Origin: Sphingobacterium populi
GTDB taxonomy: Bacteria > Bacteroidota > Bacteroidia > Sphingobacteriales > Sphingobacteriaceae
Direction of reading: 5' to 3'
DNA length: 64,000 bases
Assembly: GCF_001586775.1 (NCBI RefSeq)
Contig: NZ_LQXS01000005.1
Span: 226,447 to 290,446 of the forward strand
The position numbers were made by a program, and so were the translations under genes. The notes below the pieces were generated by a model, which ran no database searches, was not told the DNA's origin, and saw nothing but the letters and a program-made list of their open reading frames with translations. Below are positions 8,168-18,046 of this stretch, in pieces (within the stretch, counting starts at the first letter, position 1; every line of letters starts with the position of its first letter).

Positions 8168-10084
8168 TTATTTTTTATGTGCTTGCGCTCCCTCTAAGAT
8201 CTTGTCAACGATTGAGGGATCCAGTAAAGTAGAGGTATCCCCAAAGTTATCGGTATCACCTTCAGCGATTTTACGCAAAATTCTACGCATGATTTTGCCC
8301 GATCTTGTTTTAGGCAGATCTTCCACGAATTGAATCACATCAGGTTTAGCTATCGCGCCAATTAACCGAGTAACAGTCTGTAAGATATTCTGTTTAGTAT
8401 CTTCTTCTTTCCCATGATGATTGGCAATCACATAGGCATAAATTCCCTGTCCTTTTACCGAGTGGGGATAACCCACGATAGCCGACTCGACAACATCCGA
8501 GTGCATGTTGATGGCATTTTCGACCTCAGCCGTTCCAATTCTGTGGCCCGAAACATTTAGCACGTCATCTACACGTCCCGTTATGCGATAATAACCGTCT
8601 TTGTTGCGATAGCAACCATCACCGGTAAAGTACATATCTTCATACGTAGAGAAATACGTTTTCTGACACCGCTCATGATCGCCCCAAGTCGTACGGAGCA
8701 TTCCCGGCCATGGAAATTTGATACATAAATTGCCAGTCACATCATTCTCTACAATTTCTTTTCCGTTCTCATCCATCAGGCAAGGTTGCACACCAGGAAG
8801 CGGCAGCATAGCATAGCCGGGAATGGTGGGTGATACACCGGCTAAGGGCGCAATTAATATACCTCCATTCTCCGTTTGCCACCACGTATCAGTGATAGGC
8901 GCATTTCCGCCACCAATCTTTTCGCTAAACCAATTCCAAGCTTCCTCATTGATGGGCTCACCTACTGATCCCAACTTACGAATACTGCTCAAATCTTTGT
9001 TTTCCAAATATTCATCGCCAAATGCCATTAAGGATCGGATTGCAGTAGGTGCTGTATAGAGAATATTGACTTTGTGCTTGGCCACAATATCCCAAAAACG
9101 ACCCGCATCTGGAAACGTTGGAATGCCTTCAAACATTACTGAAGTAGCTCCCTGAGAGAGTGGGCCGTATACAATATATGAGTGCCCCGTTATCCAACCG
9201 ATATCTGCCGTACAGAAATATATTTCATCCGGCTGGTATTGAAACACATTGGAGAATGTATACCCTGTATACACCATATATCCGGCCGTACTGTGTACTA
9301 CGCCTTTAGGCGTGCCCGTAGATCCAGATGTGTACAAAATAAATAACGGATCTTCAGAATCCATTTCTTCTGCCGGGAAAGCCAGATTACCTTGTGTCTC
9401 TACTTTGGAGATTTCATCTTCCCACCACACATCGCGCCCTTTAATCATGGACACCGGTGTACGAGATCGCGTTAACACGATTACGCGCTCTACCGATTGG
9501 CATTGTACTAACGCATCGTCAACAATATTTTTGAGTTCGAGCACTTTATTGCCTCTAAAGCCACCGTCAGACGTGATGACTAATTTACATTGCGCGTCGT
9601 TGATCCGGTCGGCGATCGATCTGGCTGAGAAACCACCGAATACGACCGAATGAATAGCACCGATACGTGCACAAGCTAATGTGGCGATAGCCAGCTCAGG
9701 TACCATCGGTAGGTAAATGCATACACGATCTCCTTTCTTAACATTGTTATTTTTGAGCACGTGCGCGAATTGCTCTACTTTGGCCAACAGTTGCTTGTAG
9801 GTGAGTACGCGATGGGCTTCTTGTGGGTCATTGGGTTCCCAAATGATAGCCGGTTTATCTCCATTACTATAAATATGTCTATCCAGGCAGTTTTCAGTAA
9901 TATTTAGCTTTGCTCCATCGAACCATCGGATATCGGGTTCTTTGAAATTCCAGTTAAGTACATTGGTCCACTTTCTCTTCCAGAAAAAGTGTTCAGCAAT
10001 TTCTCCCCAGAATGCTTCCGGATCGGAGACGCTTTTATCATAAGCCGCTTGATAGGCTTCAAAGGTATTAATTTGAAAACTCAT
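8168..10084 (-). CDS. acs: Acetyl-CoA synthetase (AMP-forming)
   Basis: Activates acetate to acetyl-CoA through acetyl-AMP. The ATG at 10084 gives 638 residues starting SFQINTFEAY; three further upstream codons begin with TTG and are less likely. Motifs are complete: the adenylate-forming signature YTSGSTGTPKGV, WWQTENGG, YFTGDGCYRNKDGYY and the hinge RVDDVLNVSGHRIG, and the C-terminal KTRSGKIMRR, whose second Lys is the residue acetylated in the regulated family members. Length is normal. It is divergent from the UbiA-like gene with a 167-nt AT-rich spacer and shares a terminator with the convergent upstream operon. Confidence 0.96.
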   Translation of the reverse strand: MSFQINTFEAYQAAYDKSVSDPEAFWGEIAEHFFWKRKWTNVLNWNFKEPDIRWFDGAKLNITENCLDRHIYSNGDKPAIIWEPNDPQEAHRVLTYKQLLAKVEQFAHVLKNNNVKKGDRVCIYLPMVPELAIATLACARIGAIHSVVFGGFSARSIADRINDAQCKLVITSDGGFRGNKVLELKNIVDDALVQCQSVERVIVLTRSRTPVSMIKGRDVWWEDEISKVETQGNLAFPAEEMDSEDPLFILYTSGSTGTPKGVVHSTAGYMVYTGYTFSNVFQYQPDEIYFCTADIGWITGHSYIVYGPLSQGATSVMFEGIPTFPDAGRFWDIVAKHKVNILYTAPTAIRSLMAFGDEYLENKDLSSIRKLGSVGEPINEEAWNWFSEKIGGGNAPITDTWWQTENGGILIAPLAGVSPTIPGYAMLPLPGVQPCLMDENGKEIVENDVTGNLCIKFPWPGMLRTTWGDHERCQKTYFSTYEDMYFTGDGCYRNKDGYYRITGRVDDVLNVSGHRIGTAEVENAINMHSDVVESAIVGYPHSVKGQGIYAYVIANHHGKEEDTKQNILQTVTRLIGAIAKPDVIQFVEDLPKTRSGKIMRRILRKIAEGDTDNFGDTSTLLDPSIVDKILEGAQAHKK

Positions 10085-10251
10085 CTCTTTCAAGTATTGT
10101 GTTAGGTTTATAGATTACGTTGCTATTTATTATTTTCAGCCAATCCGTTATTTGATTAACTTAAACACTCGTAACTTTAACTAATTTAGCTTTTATATTA
10201 AAAAAACCCAATTTTTATAAGAATGTTTAAACAAGTTTTTTGTTGAAGATC

Positions 10252-11124
10252 ATGATGAAAGCCCTTGCCCGTCTGTTTCGAATTTTGGTCTTTTCTAATG
10301 GAATTATTGCGCTGGCTAGTGTAGCCCAAAGCGCGTTAACGTATATAATTCTTGATCTGCCGGTTAATCCTTTCGTATTACTCATCGAATGTTGCTCCAC
10401 CATCGCGCTATATAACATGAGCTTGTTTTACGCCAAACCTGCAGAGCCCGGAAAATCTCGATTTGCACGAACGCGCTGGTTTTTTGGACATCAGCAGGAG
10501 ATGGTGACGGTCACACTGATCGCCGTGTTTAGTTTACTATATTGCCTCTGGCACATTCATCTCTACACCGTTTTCTACCTAGGTTTTATCGGTGTGCTGA
10601 GTTTGTTGTACAATATTCCCTTTCTTAGGCTTGGCAAGCATTCGGGTGGTTTACGACAGATTCCAGGCCTCAAACTGTTTCATATCGCTACAGTATGGTC
10701 GTTGAGTACGGTTGGGTTGCCCGTGATTGAGGCGTGGGCAGAGGGTACAGCTATTGATTGGACCGCTGCAAACTTTCTGGGCATTATTAAAATAGTATTC
10801 CTTTTGGTCTGCACGCTCCCTTTTGACGTTCGAGATATCAAGCAAGACTCGTACTATAATTTGAAAACGGTGCCGACTATGATTGGCGAACAAAATGCAA
10901 TACGATTAAACTATGTGCTTATTGTTTTTCACACCTTATTGATTGCGTTTGCACCTTATGTGTTATCTATACAGATCGGATTATGGATTACGAATCTGTT
11001 TATCTTTTTCCTATTGCGTCGATTTATTTTTGTTGCTCAGCAAAAGCATTATCATGCAGTATACTTGTTAGATCTATCCTTGGTCATTCAATTTTTAGCC
11101 GTATGGGCAGTATCATTTTATTGA
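10252..11124 (+). CDS. UbiA-like prenyltransferase family membrane protein
   Basis: About 290 residues with some eight hydrophobic segments and a cytoplasmic-type loop reading LPFDVRDIKQD at about residues 180-190, which matches the second Asp-rich motif of UbiA prenyltransferases. The first Asp-rich motif is not recognisable: the corresponding region reads CSTIALYNMSLFY, so catalysis as a standard prenyltransferase is doubtful. Similar divergent proteins occur widely in Bacteroidota as hypothetical membrane proteins. Start is one of two adjacent ATGs (10252 or 10255); a TTG further up is possible. The stop overlaps the convergent methyltransferase gene by 7 nt. Confidence 0.6.
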   Translation: MMKALARLFRILVFSNGIIALASVAQSALTYIILDLPVNPFVLLIECCSTIALYNMSLFYAKPAEPGKSRFARTRWFFGHQQEMVTVTLIAVFSLLYCLWHIHLYTVFYLGFIGVLSLLYNIPFLRLGKHSGGLRQIPGLKLFHIATVWSLSTVGLPVIEAWAEGTAIDWTAANFLGIIKIVFLLVCTLPFDVRDIKQDSYYNLKTVPTMIGEQNAIRLNYVLIVFHTLLIAFAPYVLSIQIGLWITNLFIFFLLRRFIFVAQQKHYHAVYLLDLSLVIQFLAVWAVSFY

Positions 11125-11783
11125 TTCTTTAATTGCAATAGCGCAATATAATAGATTCGTTCTACCAAATCCCCGACCTTACTACGGACCTGTTCGGTTC
11201 GCGAATATAGGTCTGCTATTTTCCAAGAGCTATCTTTTACTATATCCTGTAGGTTTTCAGGTTCGTAAAGTGTAAAACCATACTGTGTGAATGGCAAAGT
11301 CTGCATAAATGCCTTACTGGCGAAGGTAATCGCCAACACGGCATCTATTTTGGCAACACGCGCCAGTTCTTGCAGCATGGCTAACGGATCTGCCCAGAAA
11401 TAGAGGGTATTCACGGTGAAGATTTTATCGAAAAAATGATCCGCATAAGGAAGTGACGAACCATCGTAACAGTCAAAACATATGGCGTGTTGTGTCATCA
11501 GTGTTGCATTGAGCTGTTGCGCTTCAGACTGCATCGTCGACGATATATCAACACCCACATACTGCAAATCATTAGCTGCACCGATCAGCTTAACCAGATG
11601 TCCGCCATTGCCGTACCCCAATTCGAGCACATGCTCGGCATCGGCCAAACGCAATGCTTCCAAAGTTTGCAAGGTCATATTGCTATTGGTGTCATTCATG
11701 TTTTCGCCAATCTGCACACCATGTTGCCCTTCGGGACAGCGCAGTTGTGCAGCTATCGCCTGTAATTCATTTTCTGTTGCCAT
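11118..11783 (-). CDS. Class I SAM-dependent methyltransferase
   Basis: A 221-residue protein with the SAM-binding motif VLELGYGNGG at about residues 53-62, an acidic motif II (YVGVDIS) and a post-II segment CFDCYDGSSLPY. The fold is that of small-molecule methyltransferases of the UbiE/COQ5 kind, but the substrate is unknown. It is a single gene, convergent and overlapping by 7 nt with the UbiA-like gene. The physical pairing of a UbiA-like protein and a UbiE-like methyltransferase is suggestive, but opposite strands argue against one operon. Confidence 0.75.
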   Translation of the reverse strand: MATENELQAIAAQLRCPEGQHGVQIGENMNDTNSNMTLQTLEALRLADAEHVLELGYGNGGHLVKLIGAANDLQYVGVDISSTMQSEAQQLNATLMTQHAICFDCYDGSSLPYADHFFDKIFTVNTLYFWADPLAMLQELARVAKIDAVLAITFASKAFMQTLPFTQYGFTLYEPENLQDIVKDSSWKIADLYSRTEQVRSKVGDLVERIYYIALLQLKNQ

Positions 11784-12209
11784 ACACTCAATATTACTTC
11801 ATTTTCATGGCGACTGTTTTCTCAGCTTATTTTTTTGCTGCAACATTAACCTACCGCGCTACATTAGCCACGCCCGCCATCGCATTCCAAATGATTATTC
11901 TTCTCTTAAGATACAACTATTCAGAATACCAAGTGATCGATAATTGTAATTCGTCTGTCGAAATGTTTCGTACCAGAAAAATTAGCCACACAAATTACAC
12001 ATTCCTTCTTTGGTCACGAGATTTACAAAAGCTCAAGAATAATAGATATCATGAGCGGGCAGATGATCTGTACCAAATTCGAAAGAAAACCCTTTTACGA
12101 ATGGATTTTGAACATATGAAATTTTTTTTATCCTAATTTGCAACATTGTGCTAATGACGGCGACTATAGAATAGAAACAAGATGAAAAACACCACTGTAA
12201 AACAATAAA
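11784..12209. other. Intergenic stretch with no convincing gene
   Basis: About 425 nt between the methyltransferase start and the sigma factor start. One open frame of 109 codons (11807-12136, plus strand) has no family resemblance, mixed composition and no promoter, and I do not call it a gene. An 8-codon frame (12182-12208) ends one base before the sigma factor GTG. The last 90 nt are AT-rich and probably hold the sigma operon promoter, but no clean TAnnTTTG is present. Confidence 0.4.
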
Positions 12210-12764
12210 GTGAAAGCTAGTTGGACTGATAAGGAATTAATAGACTTATGTCTTGCTGGTAAAGACAGCGGATATACACGCCTATACGAACGATATGCGA
12301 CATCGATCTACAATTCGATTTATCGGTTAGTCAACAATATAGCGGAAGCCGAAGATTTACTGCAGGAGGTATTTGTCAATGTATTTTCGAACGTAAATCG
12401 GTTGGTAGAACTAGACAGTTTCGAGGCGTGGACAAAGCGTATTGCTATCAACAAAAGTATTTCGCACCTGCGCAAACGTCGCATTTATTTTTCGGACATC
12501 GATGAAATAAAGGGCACCGAAATTCTGCACGATGAAGAAGAGAGCGAATGGCAACAAAGTCGCGTAGAAGATATAGAACAGGCCATAGAACGGCTACCAG
12601 ACACGGCCAAGACGATCGTGAATTTGTTTCTCTTTGAAGATATGTCACAAGAAGAAATCGGAGAAACGCTCGGGCTGTCGCACACCGCTGTACGTAGTCA
12701 GTACCATAGAGCCAAGCAGAAAATAGCACAAATGATAAAGGAGAAAGGGTGTTATGGAAGATAG
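12210..12764 (+). CDS. ECF RNA polymerase sigma factor
   Basis: A 184-residue extracytoplasmic-function sigma factor. Region 2 covers about residues 25-95, including AEDLLQEVFVNVFSN and the DNA-melting helix AWTKRIAINKSISHLRKRR; region 4 covers about 130-180, with SQEEIGETLGLSHTAVRSQ as the helix-turn-helix. The start is GTG at 12210. Its end overlaps the next gene by 11 nt, which encodes a single-pass membrane protein that is the likely partner. It shares closest layout with Bacteroidota sigma factors controlling envelope-stress genes, which is inference. Confidence 0.92.
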   Translation: MKASWTDKELIDLCLAGKDSGYTRLYERYATSIYNSIYRLVNNIAEAEDLLQEVFVNVFSNVNRLVELDSFEAWTKRIAINKSISHLRKRRIYFSDIDEIKGTEILHDEEESEWQQSRVEDIEQAIERLPDTAKTIVNLFLFEDMSQEEIGETLGLSHTAVRSQYHRAKQKIAQMIKEKGCYGR

Positions 12765-13638
12765 ATTAAAGAAATTTGTAAACGAGAATAGGCAAGCCTT
12801 CGAACGGCATCAGCCTTCGCCACTCGTTTGGGATCGGATCAAGAAAAACTTACCGCCACAAACGGCAAACACCACGCCGGAAGAGGAAAAAGTGACACCG
12901 ATACGGTGGATGCGTTCGGCCCGCACGTGGTATGCAGCAGCATCAATTGTGGCGATATTGACAGTGACAGGGATTTTTTGGAGACAGCTCACGCAGAATG
13001 GCATCGCTACAGACGAAAACATCCAAACTCGCCTGGCGCAACAAGAACAACTGTCGGATAGTAGCAATGACGTCGTGAATACAACCACAGAGCAACCAAC
13101 ATCGTCGCCTCTGCAGAGCACTATCAGCAAAGATGGATCAACGCATAACATGGATGCCCGCACAGCAACGATCAAGCCTGCAAAAACACAGAAACACGTA
13201 AACAATAATCGTCCGTTAGAAATGGAAATGGAAGATCCCCTAGTAAAATCTTATGCTTTGCTAGCAGATGAGCATTCGGCGATCAATCGGATGGAAGGTG
13301 TGTTGCAATTGGCGAGTCTGGATTATATCCCTGATGCTGCTATGGCAAAAATTCAACAACTTATGGGAAGCGACCCAAATGAAAACATCCGCTTAGCGGC
13401 TTATGACATATTCATGGAGCACGCTTCAGCAGAGCAAAAAGAAAAGCAAATTCAGGATGTATTCCTGCAACAAAAAGATCCTGCGATGCAGATGGAGCTG
13501 ATGCATGCTATGGTTGATGCAGATGCATTACAAATCAACGATGCTACGACCAAGCGACTGGAAGCGATTGTAGAAGATCCGTTGACGATTGACTTAGTCA
13601 AAGATCAGGCGTATGCCGTATTAATGAAAAATTGGTAA
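12754..13638 (+). CDS. Membrane-anchored helical-repeat protein, probable anti-sigma partner
   Basis: A 294-residue protein not assigned to a named family. The N-terminal ~60 residues are cytoplasmic in character (KKFVNENRQAFERHQPSPLVW), one membrane helix lies at about residues 55-72 (YAAASIVAILTVTGIFW), then a low-complexity Ser/Thr/Gln stretch to about 150. The C-terminal ~140 residues resemble HEAT-type repeats (SDPNENIRLAAYDIF and similar). The start overlaps the ECF sigma gene by 11 nt, and the topology fits an anti-sigma factor with an extracytoplasmic sensor domain. Function is inferred from position only. Confidence 0.6.
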   Translation: MEDRLKKFVNENRQAFERHQPSPLVWDRIKKNLPPQTANTTPEEEKVTPIRWMRSARTWYAAASIVAILTVTGIFWRQLTQNGIATDENIQTRLAQQEQLSDSSNDVVNTTTEQPTSSPLQSTISKDGSTHNMDARTATIKPAKTQKHVNNNRPLEMEMEDPLVKSYALLADEHSAINRMEGVLQLASLDYIPDAAMAKIQQLMGSDPNENIRLAAYDIFMEHASAEQKEKQIQDVFLQQKDPAMQMELMHAMVDADALQINDATTKRLEAIVEDPLTIDLVKDQAYAVLMKNW

Positions 13639-13649
13639 AACACAACATT

Positions 13650-14647
13650 ATGAAAACACAGATAATTAGCAGCGTTATAGCCTTGGCAGCTATGTGTACC
13701 TGGGCAACTGCGCAAGTACAACACAATAACACGAAGCGAGAAAAAAAGAATTCCGTTTTAAGAAAAATAGCGGCAAACTAATGGTAAATGCCAATGCAGT
13801 ATCGGTAGAAGGATATGACGGCAATGAGGTCGTCATTGCAACTTGGGCCGAACATACAGAATATGATGAGCGCGCTGCGGGTTTGCAAGGCATTAATAGT
13901 TCAGGATTAAAGGACAATACCGGCGTTGGCTTACAGCTCACAGAATCGGATGGTATAACCATATTAAGTGTCGTAAACCGGCAGAAATTGGACTCGATAC
14001 ATCTTCAGTTGCCGCATAAAATTGCCTTGGCCATCAAAGCACCTTCCAGCTGGACCGAAGGTAAAATCGTTTTGCAAGATTTGCTCGCAGATATTGAAGT
14101 GAGTAACACGTTTGGAGATGTGAAACTCCACCAAGTGACAGGACCTATGACCGTCAAAACCGTTCATGGCAATATTGAAGCAGTACTCGACAAACCAGTA
14201 AAAGGCCCAGTTTCATTGGTTTCTACATTAGGCTTCATCGATGTTGCTGTTCCGATTTCTACACCGGCAAATTTGGAATTACGCACTACTTTGGGAGAGA
14301 TCTTCGCAGCCGAAGAACTTAATATTGATCTCAAACCTGTAGCTAACCGAAAAGAACCCACTATTGTATTGGCAAATACAAAAGCATACGTGAACACAGA
14401 TAGCTTAAGCAACGAAATCGCAGCCAATATGCAGTCACAAGGTTGGCTTGACTCTATCGGAACTGTCGTAGAAGAAGCTATGGAATCAGCCAATGTAGCG
14501 TTAGAATCTGCTTTTTCTGAATTACCGCAGTCATTTACGATTTCTGGTTCATCGAATCGAATTCAAGGCACCATCAATGGCGGCGGTGAAAACATCAACC
14601 TGCGTACTACGAATGGTAAAATTTACTTGCGTACGACTAAGAAGTAA
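13650..14647 (+). CDS. Exported DUF4097-type protein, reading frame broken at an A-run
   Basis: The protein begins at 13650 with a clear signal peptide (about 22 residues, ending TWATAQ) but frame 0 stops at TAA 13779-13781. The remainder, with the DUF4097-type beta-strand repeats rich in Gly, Val and Thr ([40 protein letters not shown]), runs in the -1 frame to 14647. The two join without loss at A_AAA_AAG (13742-13748), giving 332 residues. Alternatively the stop overlaps an ATG (TAATG, 13779-13783) that could restart translation of a 288-residue product lacking the signal. A one-base homopolymer deletion or sequencing error is the simplest explanation. It follows the sigma and partner genes by 11 nt. 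Confidence 0.75.
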
Positions 14648-14683
14648 GCCAAAGCAAAACGCGAAAGTCGACTTTAAAATGCG

Positions 14684-14691
14684 TAACTTTG
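14684..14691 (+). promoter_or_regulatory. -7 element upstream of uvrA
   Basis: TAACTTTG matches TAnnTTTG and lies 24 nt before the uvrA ATG at 14716, outside the preceding gene. No clear TTG at the expected spacing. It suggests uvrA has its own promoter despite lying downstream of the sigma operon. Confidence 0.4.
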
Positions 14692-14715
14692 CCACCTGCA
14701 TAAATCAGGATTCTA

Positions 14716-17576
14716 ATGGCAAAAAATAAGACGGTAGATCTGGGTGAACAACGTGAGGTAGAGGTTTTTGGAGCAAGGGTACACAATCTTAAAAACATTG
14801 ACGTATCCTTTCCTCGTAATGAGCTGGTCGTTATCACTGGCTTGAGCGGCAGTGGAAAGTCATCCTTGGCTTTCGACACCATTTATGCCGAAGGGCAGCG
14901 ACGTTACATGGAAACTTTTTCGGCATATAGTCGTCAGTTTCTTGGTGGAATGGAGCGCCCCGATGTGGATAAAATCTCTGGATTGAGTCCGGTGATTTCT
15001 ATCGAACAGAAAACCACTTCAAAAAATCCACGATCAACCGTAGGAACCATTACCGAAATCTACGATTTCCTACGTTTGCTATACGCGCGTGCTGGCGAAG
15101 CTATTCGTATGCCAGTGGTCGCAAGATGGAGCGCATGTCCGACGATCAGATCATCGACCGCATTACGACAGAGTACGCGGGTGATCCTATCTATATTTTG
15201 GCACCCGTCATCAAGGGTCGTAAAGGACATTATCGCGAATTATTCGAACAGATCCGCAAACAAGGCTATACTAAAGTCCGAGTGGATGGCGACATTTTAG
15301 ATGTGGTTGCCAAAATGCAGGTTGATCGATACAAAATCCACGACATCGAGATCGTGATCGATCGGCTATATGTCAATGAAGATGATCGCAAGCGATTGTA
15401 TACATCGGTATTGCAAGCATTAAAGACAGCAAAAGGCATTATCAAAATTGTCAATAAAGAAGATAAAGAAAATTTCTACAGCCGCTACTTAATGGATGCC
15501 GAATCTGGCATCTCTTATGACGAACCGCAGCCTAATACGTTTTCGTTCAACTCACCATATGGCGCTTGCCCCAAATGCGATGGTTTGGGTTACGTATTTG
15601 AGATCGACAAGCAAATGGTCATTCCAGATCGTTCTTTAAGTATCCAGAAAGGTGCTATCGTACCGATCGGCGCGCTGCGCGAATCTTGGACATCAGCCAT
15701 TATCAAAGCGATAGCCGCTAAATTTGACTTTTCGCTTTCTGCACCGATCAGCAAACTCACCGAAGAGCAGATCGACCTGCTTTTATATGGTGCCGAAGAG
15801 CCAATTCCATTAACCGTCTCTTACGGCAGCTATGGCGCCAGAGAATACAAAGTCAATTTTCAAGGTATCTTTACGATGCTAGAAGAGCACGCTCCCAAAC
15901 AGCAAGAAGATAGCCGTTCGGTAGAAGATTTCCGCACGAAAGTTACCTGCCCTACTTGCAAAGGAGCGCGGTTAAAACAGGAATCGCTCCATTTTAAGAT
16001 CGATGGCAAAAATATCTATGAACTAGCATCGACGGATATCTCCAATTTATATGCTTGGTTTGAAGGCTTAGAAGATCGGCTTAATGATCGTCAGCGCACC
16101 ATCGCGACCGAAATTCTAAAAGAGATACGTACCCGTTTAGGCTTTTTACTGGATGTCGGCCTTACCTATCTCACGCTCAACCGTAGTTCTAAAACCCTTT
16201 CTGGTGGAGAAGCGCAACGCATCCGATTGGCCACCCAGATTGGTTCACAGTTGGTAAATGTGTTATACATACTCGATGAGCCAAGTATTGGTCTGCATCA
16301 GCGCGACAACGAGCGCTTAATCCACGCCTTGAAAAACCTTCGCGACATCGGCAATTCGGTATTAGTAGTGGAGCACGATAAAGATATGATCTTGCATGCC
16401 GATTATGTGATCGATATGGGGCCGGAAGCTGGTTTGCATGGCGGAAAAGTCGTAGCAGAAGGCACACCAAAAGATATACTAAAAGCAGATACGCTGACAG
16501 CAGCTTATCTGAACGGTAGAAAAGAAGTAGCGATTCCTGCCTCTCGTCGTGAAGGTAATGGCAAAGAATTGATACTAAAAGGAGCTACTGGGCACAATCT
16601 GAAGAAAGTGGATGCCGTATTCCCATTAGGGAAACTAATCGCTGTAACAGGCGTATCGGGCTCCGGAAAATCCAGTTTGATTACTGGAACGCTTTATCCC
16701 ATCTTGAATCATCATTTCTTTCGTGCTAAAGCAACACCACTACCTTACAAATCCATTGAAGGATTGGAACATATTGATAAAGTCATCGAGATTGACCAAA
16801 GCCCAATCGGACGTACACCACGATCCAATCCTTCTACATATACTGGCGTATTCTCCGATATACGGACACTGTTTGTGCAACTGCCGGAAGCCAAAATCCG
16901 CGGTTATAAACCAGGACGCTTTTCATTTAACGTCAAAGGCGGACGTTGCGAAACTTGCCAAGGTGCCGGTCTGAAAATCATCGAAATGAACTTTCTGCCA
17001 GATGTCCAAGTACCTTGCGAAACCTGCCATGGCAAACGTTATAACCGTGAAACATTGGAAGTACGCTACCGTGGCAAATCGATCGCCGATGTATTGAACA
17101 TGAGTATTGACGAGGCCGTGGATTTTTTTGAGAATATCCCATCTATCTTCCGCAAGATCAAAACTTTGCAAGATGTCGGTTTAGGCTACATCACGTTAGG
17201 ACAATCTTCGACAACACTGTCGGGCGGTGAAGCGCAGCGCGTAAAGCTAGCGACCGAATTGTCCAAAAAAGATACCGGAAGTACGTTTTACATCTTGGAC
17301 GAGCCGACGACCGGACTGCATTTTGAAGACGTGAATGTACTAATGGGTGTCATCAATCGTTTGGTCGATCGTGGGAACAGTGTTCTTATCATCGAACACA
17401 ATCTGGATGTGATCAAAACGGCAGATTGGGTGATCGACATGGGGCCAGAAGGAGGTGCTGCAGGCGGCAAAATGATGTTTGCCGGCGTACCAGAAGATCT
17501 GATTAAAGTGAAGCAAAGCGAAACCGGAAGATTCTTAAAGGAAGAAATGAAAACGCAGTCCGCCGCTACTATCTAG
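14716..17576 (+). pseudogene. uvrA: Excinuclease ABC subunit UvrA, interrupted by a one-base frameshift
   Basis: UvrA is the damage-sensing ATPase of nucleotide excision repair. The first frame (14716-15300) carries the N-terminal ATPase part with [14 protein letters not shown] and the ABC Q-loop region. The frame then shifts: family-like sequence continues from about 15102 ([16 protein letters not shown]) in another frame to 17576, with zinc-finger CxxC pairs, two ABC signatures (LSGGEAQRI, LSGGEAQRV), the second Walker A GVSGSGKSS and both Walker B (ILDEPSIGL, ILDEPTTGL). Adding one base at 15101/15102 restores 953 residues, the usual UvrA length. As written, no full-length UvrA could be made. 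The domain set is otherwise intact, so recent loss or sequence error are both possible. Confidence 0.85.
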
Positions 17577-18031
17577 CGTTCTTTGAGGTTGACTATTACG
17601 GGTTGTCGGAAACGTGTTTTCACGGGTTGCCCATCGCGCAGCGCTGGTTTCCAGCGTGGTGAACGTTTCATCACGCGCATTACCTCTTCCTCAAATTCTG
17701 GACTGATCTTATCTGCATTGAGCACTTCTATGTCGCAAACTTTACCGTCTTCACACACGGTAAATTCTAGATTAGCCTGCTGCACCAGACCAAAGCTGAT
17801 ATAAGTATCCTCATCAATGCTTTGCTGGATGTTGCGTATGTTCAGATTTCTATTTAGAAAGTTGCTCCAAGCCTTTGCGCCGCCCGCAAAACGCGGAATT
17901 ACATCTACCTCAGTATAGATAGTATCCACTTCAATCTGATTTACCGCACTAACGCGAGCAAAGCTCGATATCGCACTGAGTACCAACCACAGTATAAATG
18001 TGGTGGAGAAGATAAATTTAATTAATTGCAT
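17573..18031 (-). CDS. Exported TonB C-terminal domain protein
   Basis: A 152-residue protein with an N-terminal hydrophobic segment (about residues 5-24; signal peptide or anchor) and a TonB-C-like domain over about residues 60-150. The typical elements are visible: a GLVQQANLEFTV strand, CDIEVLNA, then a helix FEEEVMRVMKRSPRWKPA and the final RQPVIVNL strand. Many Bacteroidota encode such single-domain proteins, whose partner receptors are unknown. It is convergent with uvrA and overlaps its stop by 4 nt. A perfect palindrome lies 16 nt upstream of its start. Confidence 0.75.
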   Translation of the reverse strand: MQLIKFIFSTTFILWLVLSAISSFARVSAVNQIEVDTIYTEVDVIPRFAGGAKAWSNFLNRNLNIRNIQQSIDEDTYISFGLVQQANLEFTVCEDGKVCDIEVLNADKISPEFEEEVMRVMKRSPRWKPALRDGQPVKTRFRQPVIVNLKER

Positions 18032-18046
18032 CCTTACGTTCCTAAT

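Noticed and set aside
11807..12136. 109-codon open frame in the gap before the ECF sigma gene
   Set aside because: No family resemblance, no promoter or start context, mixed composition; kept only as a note on the gap.
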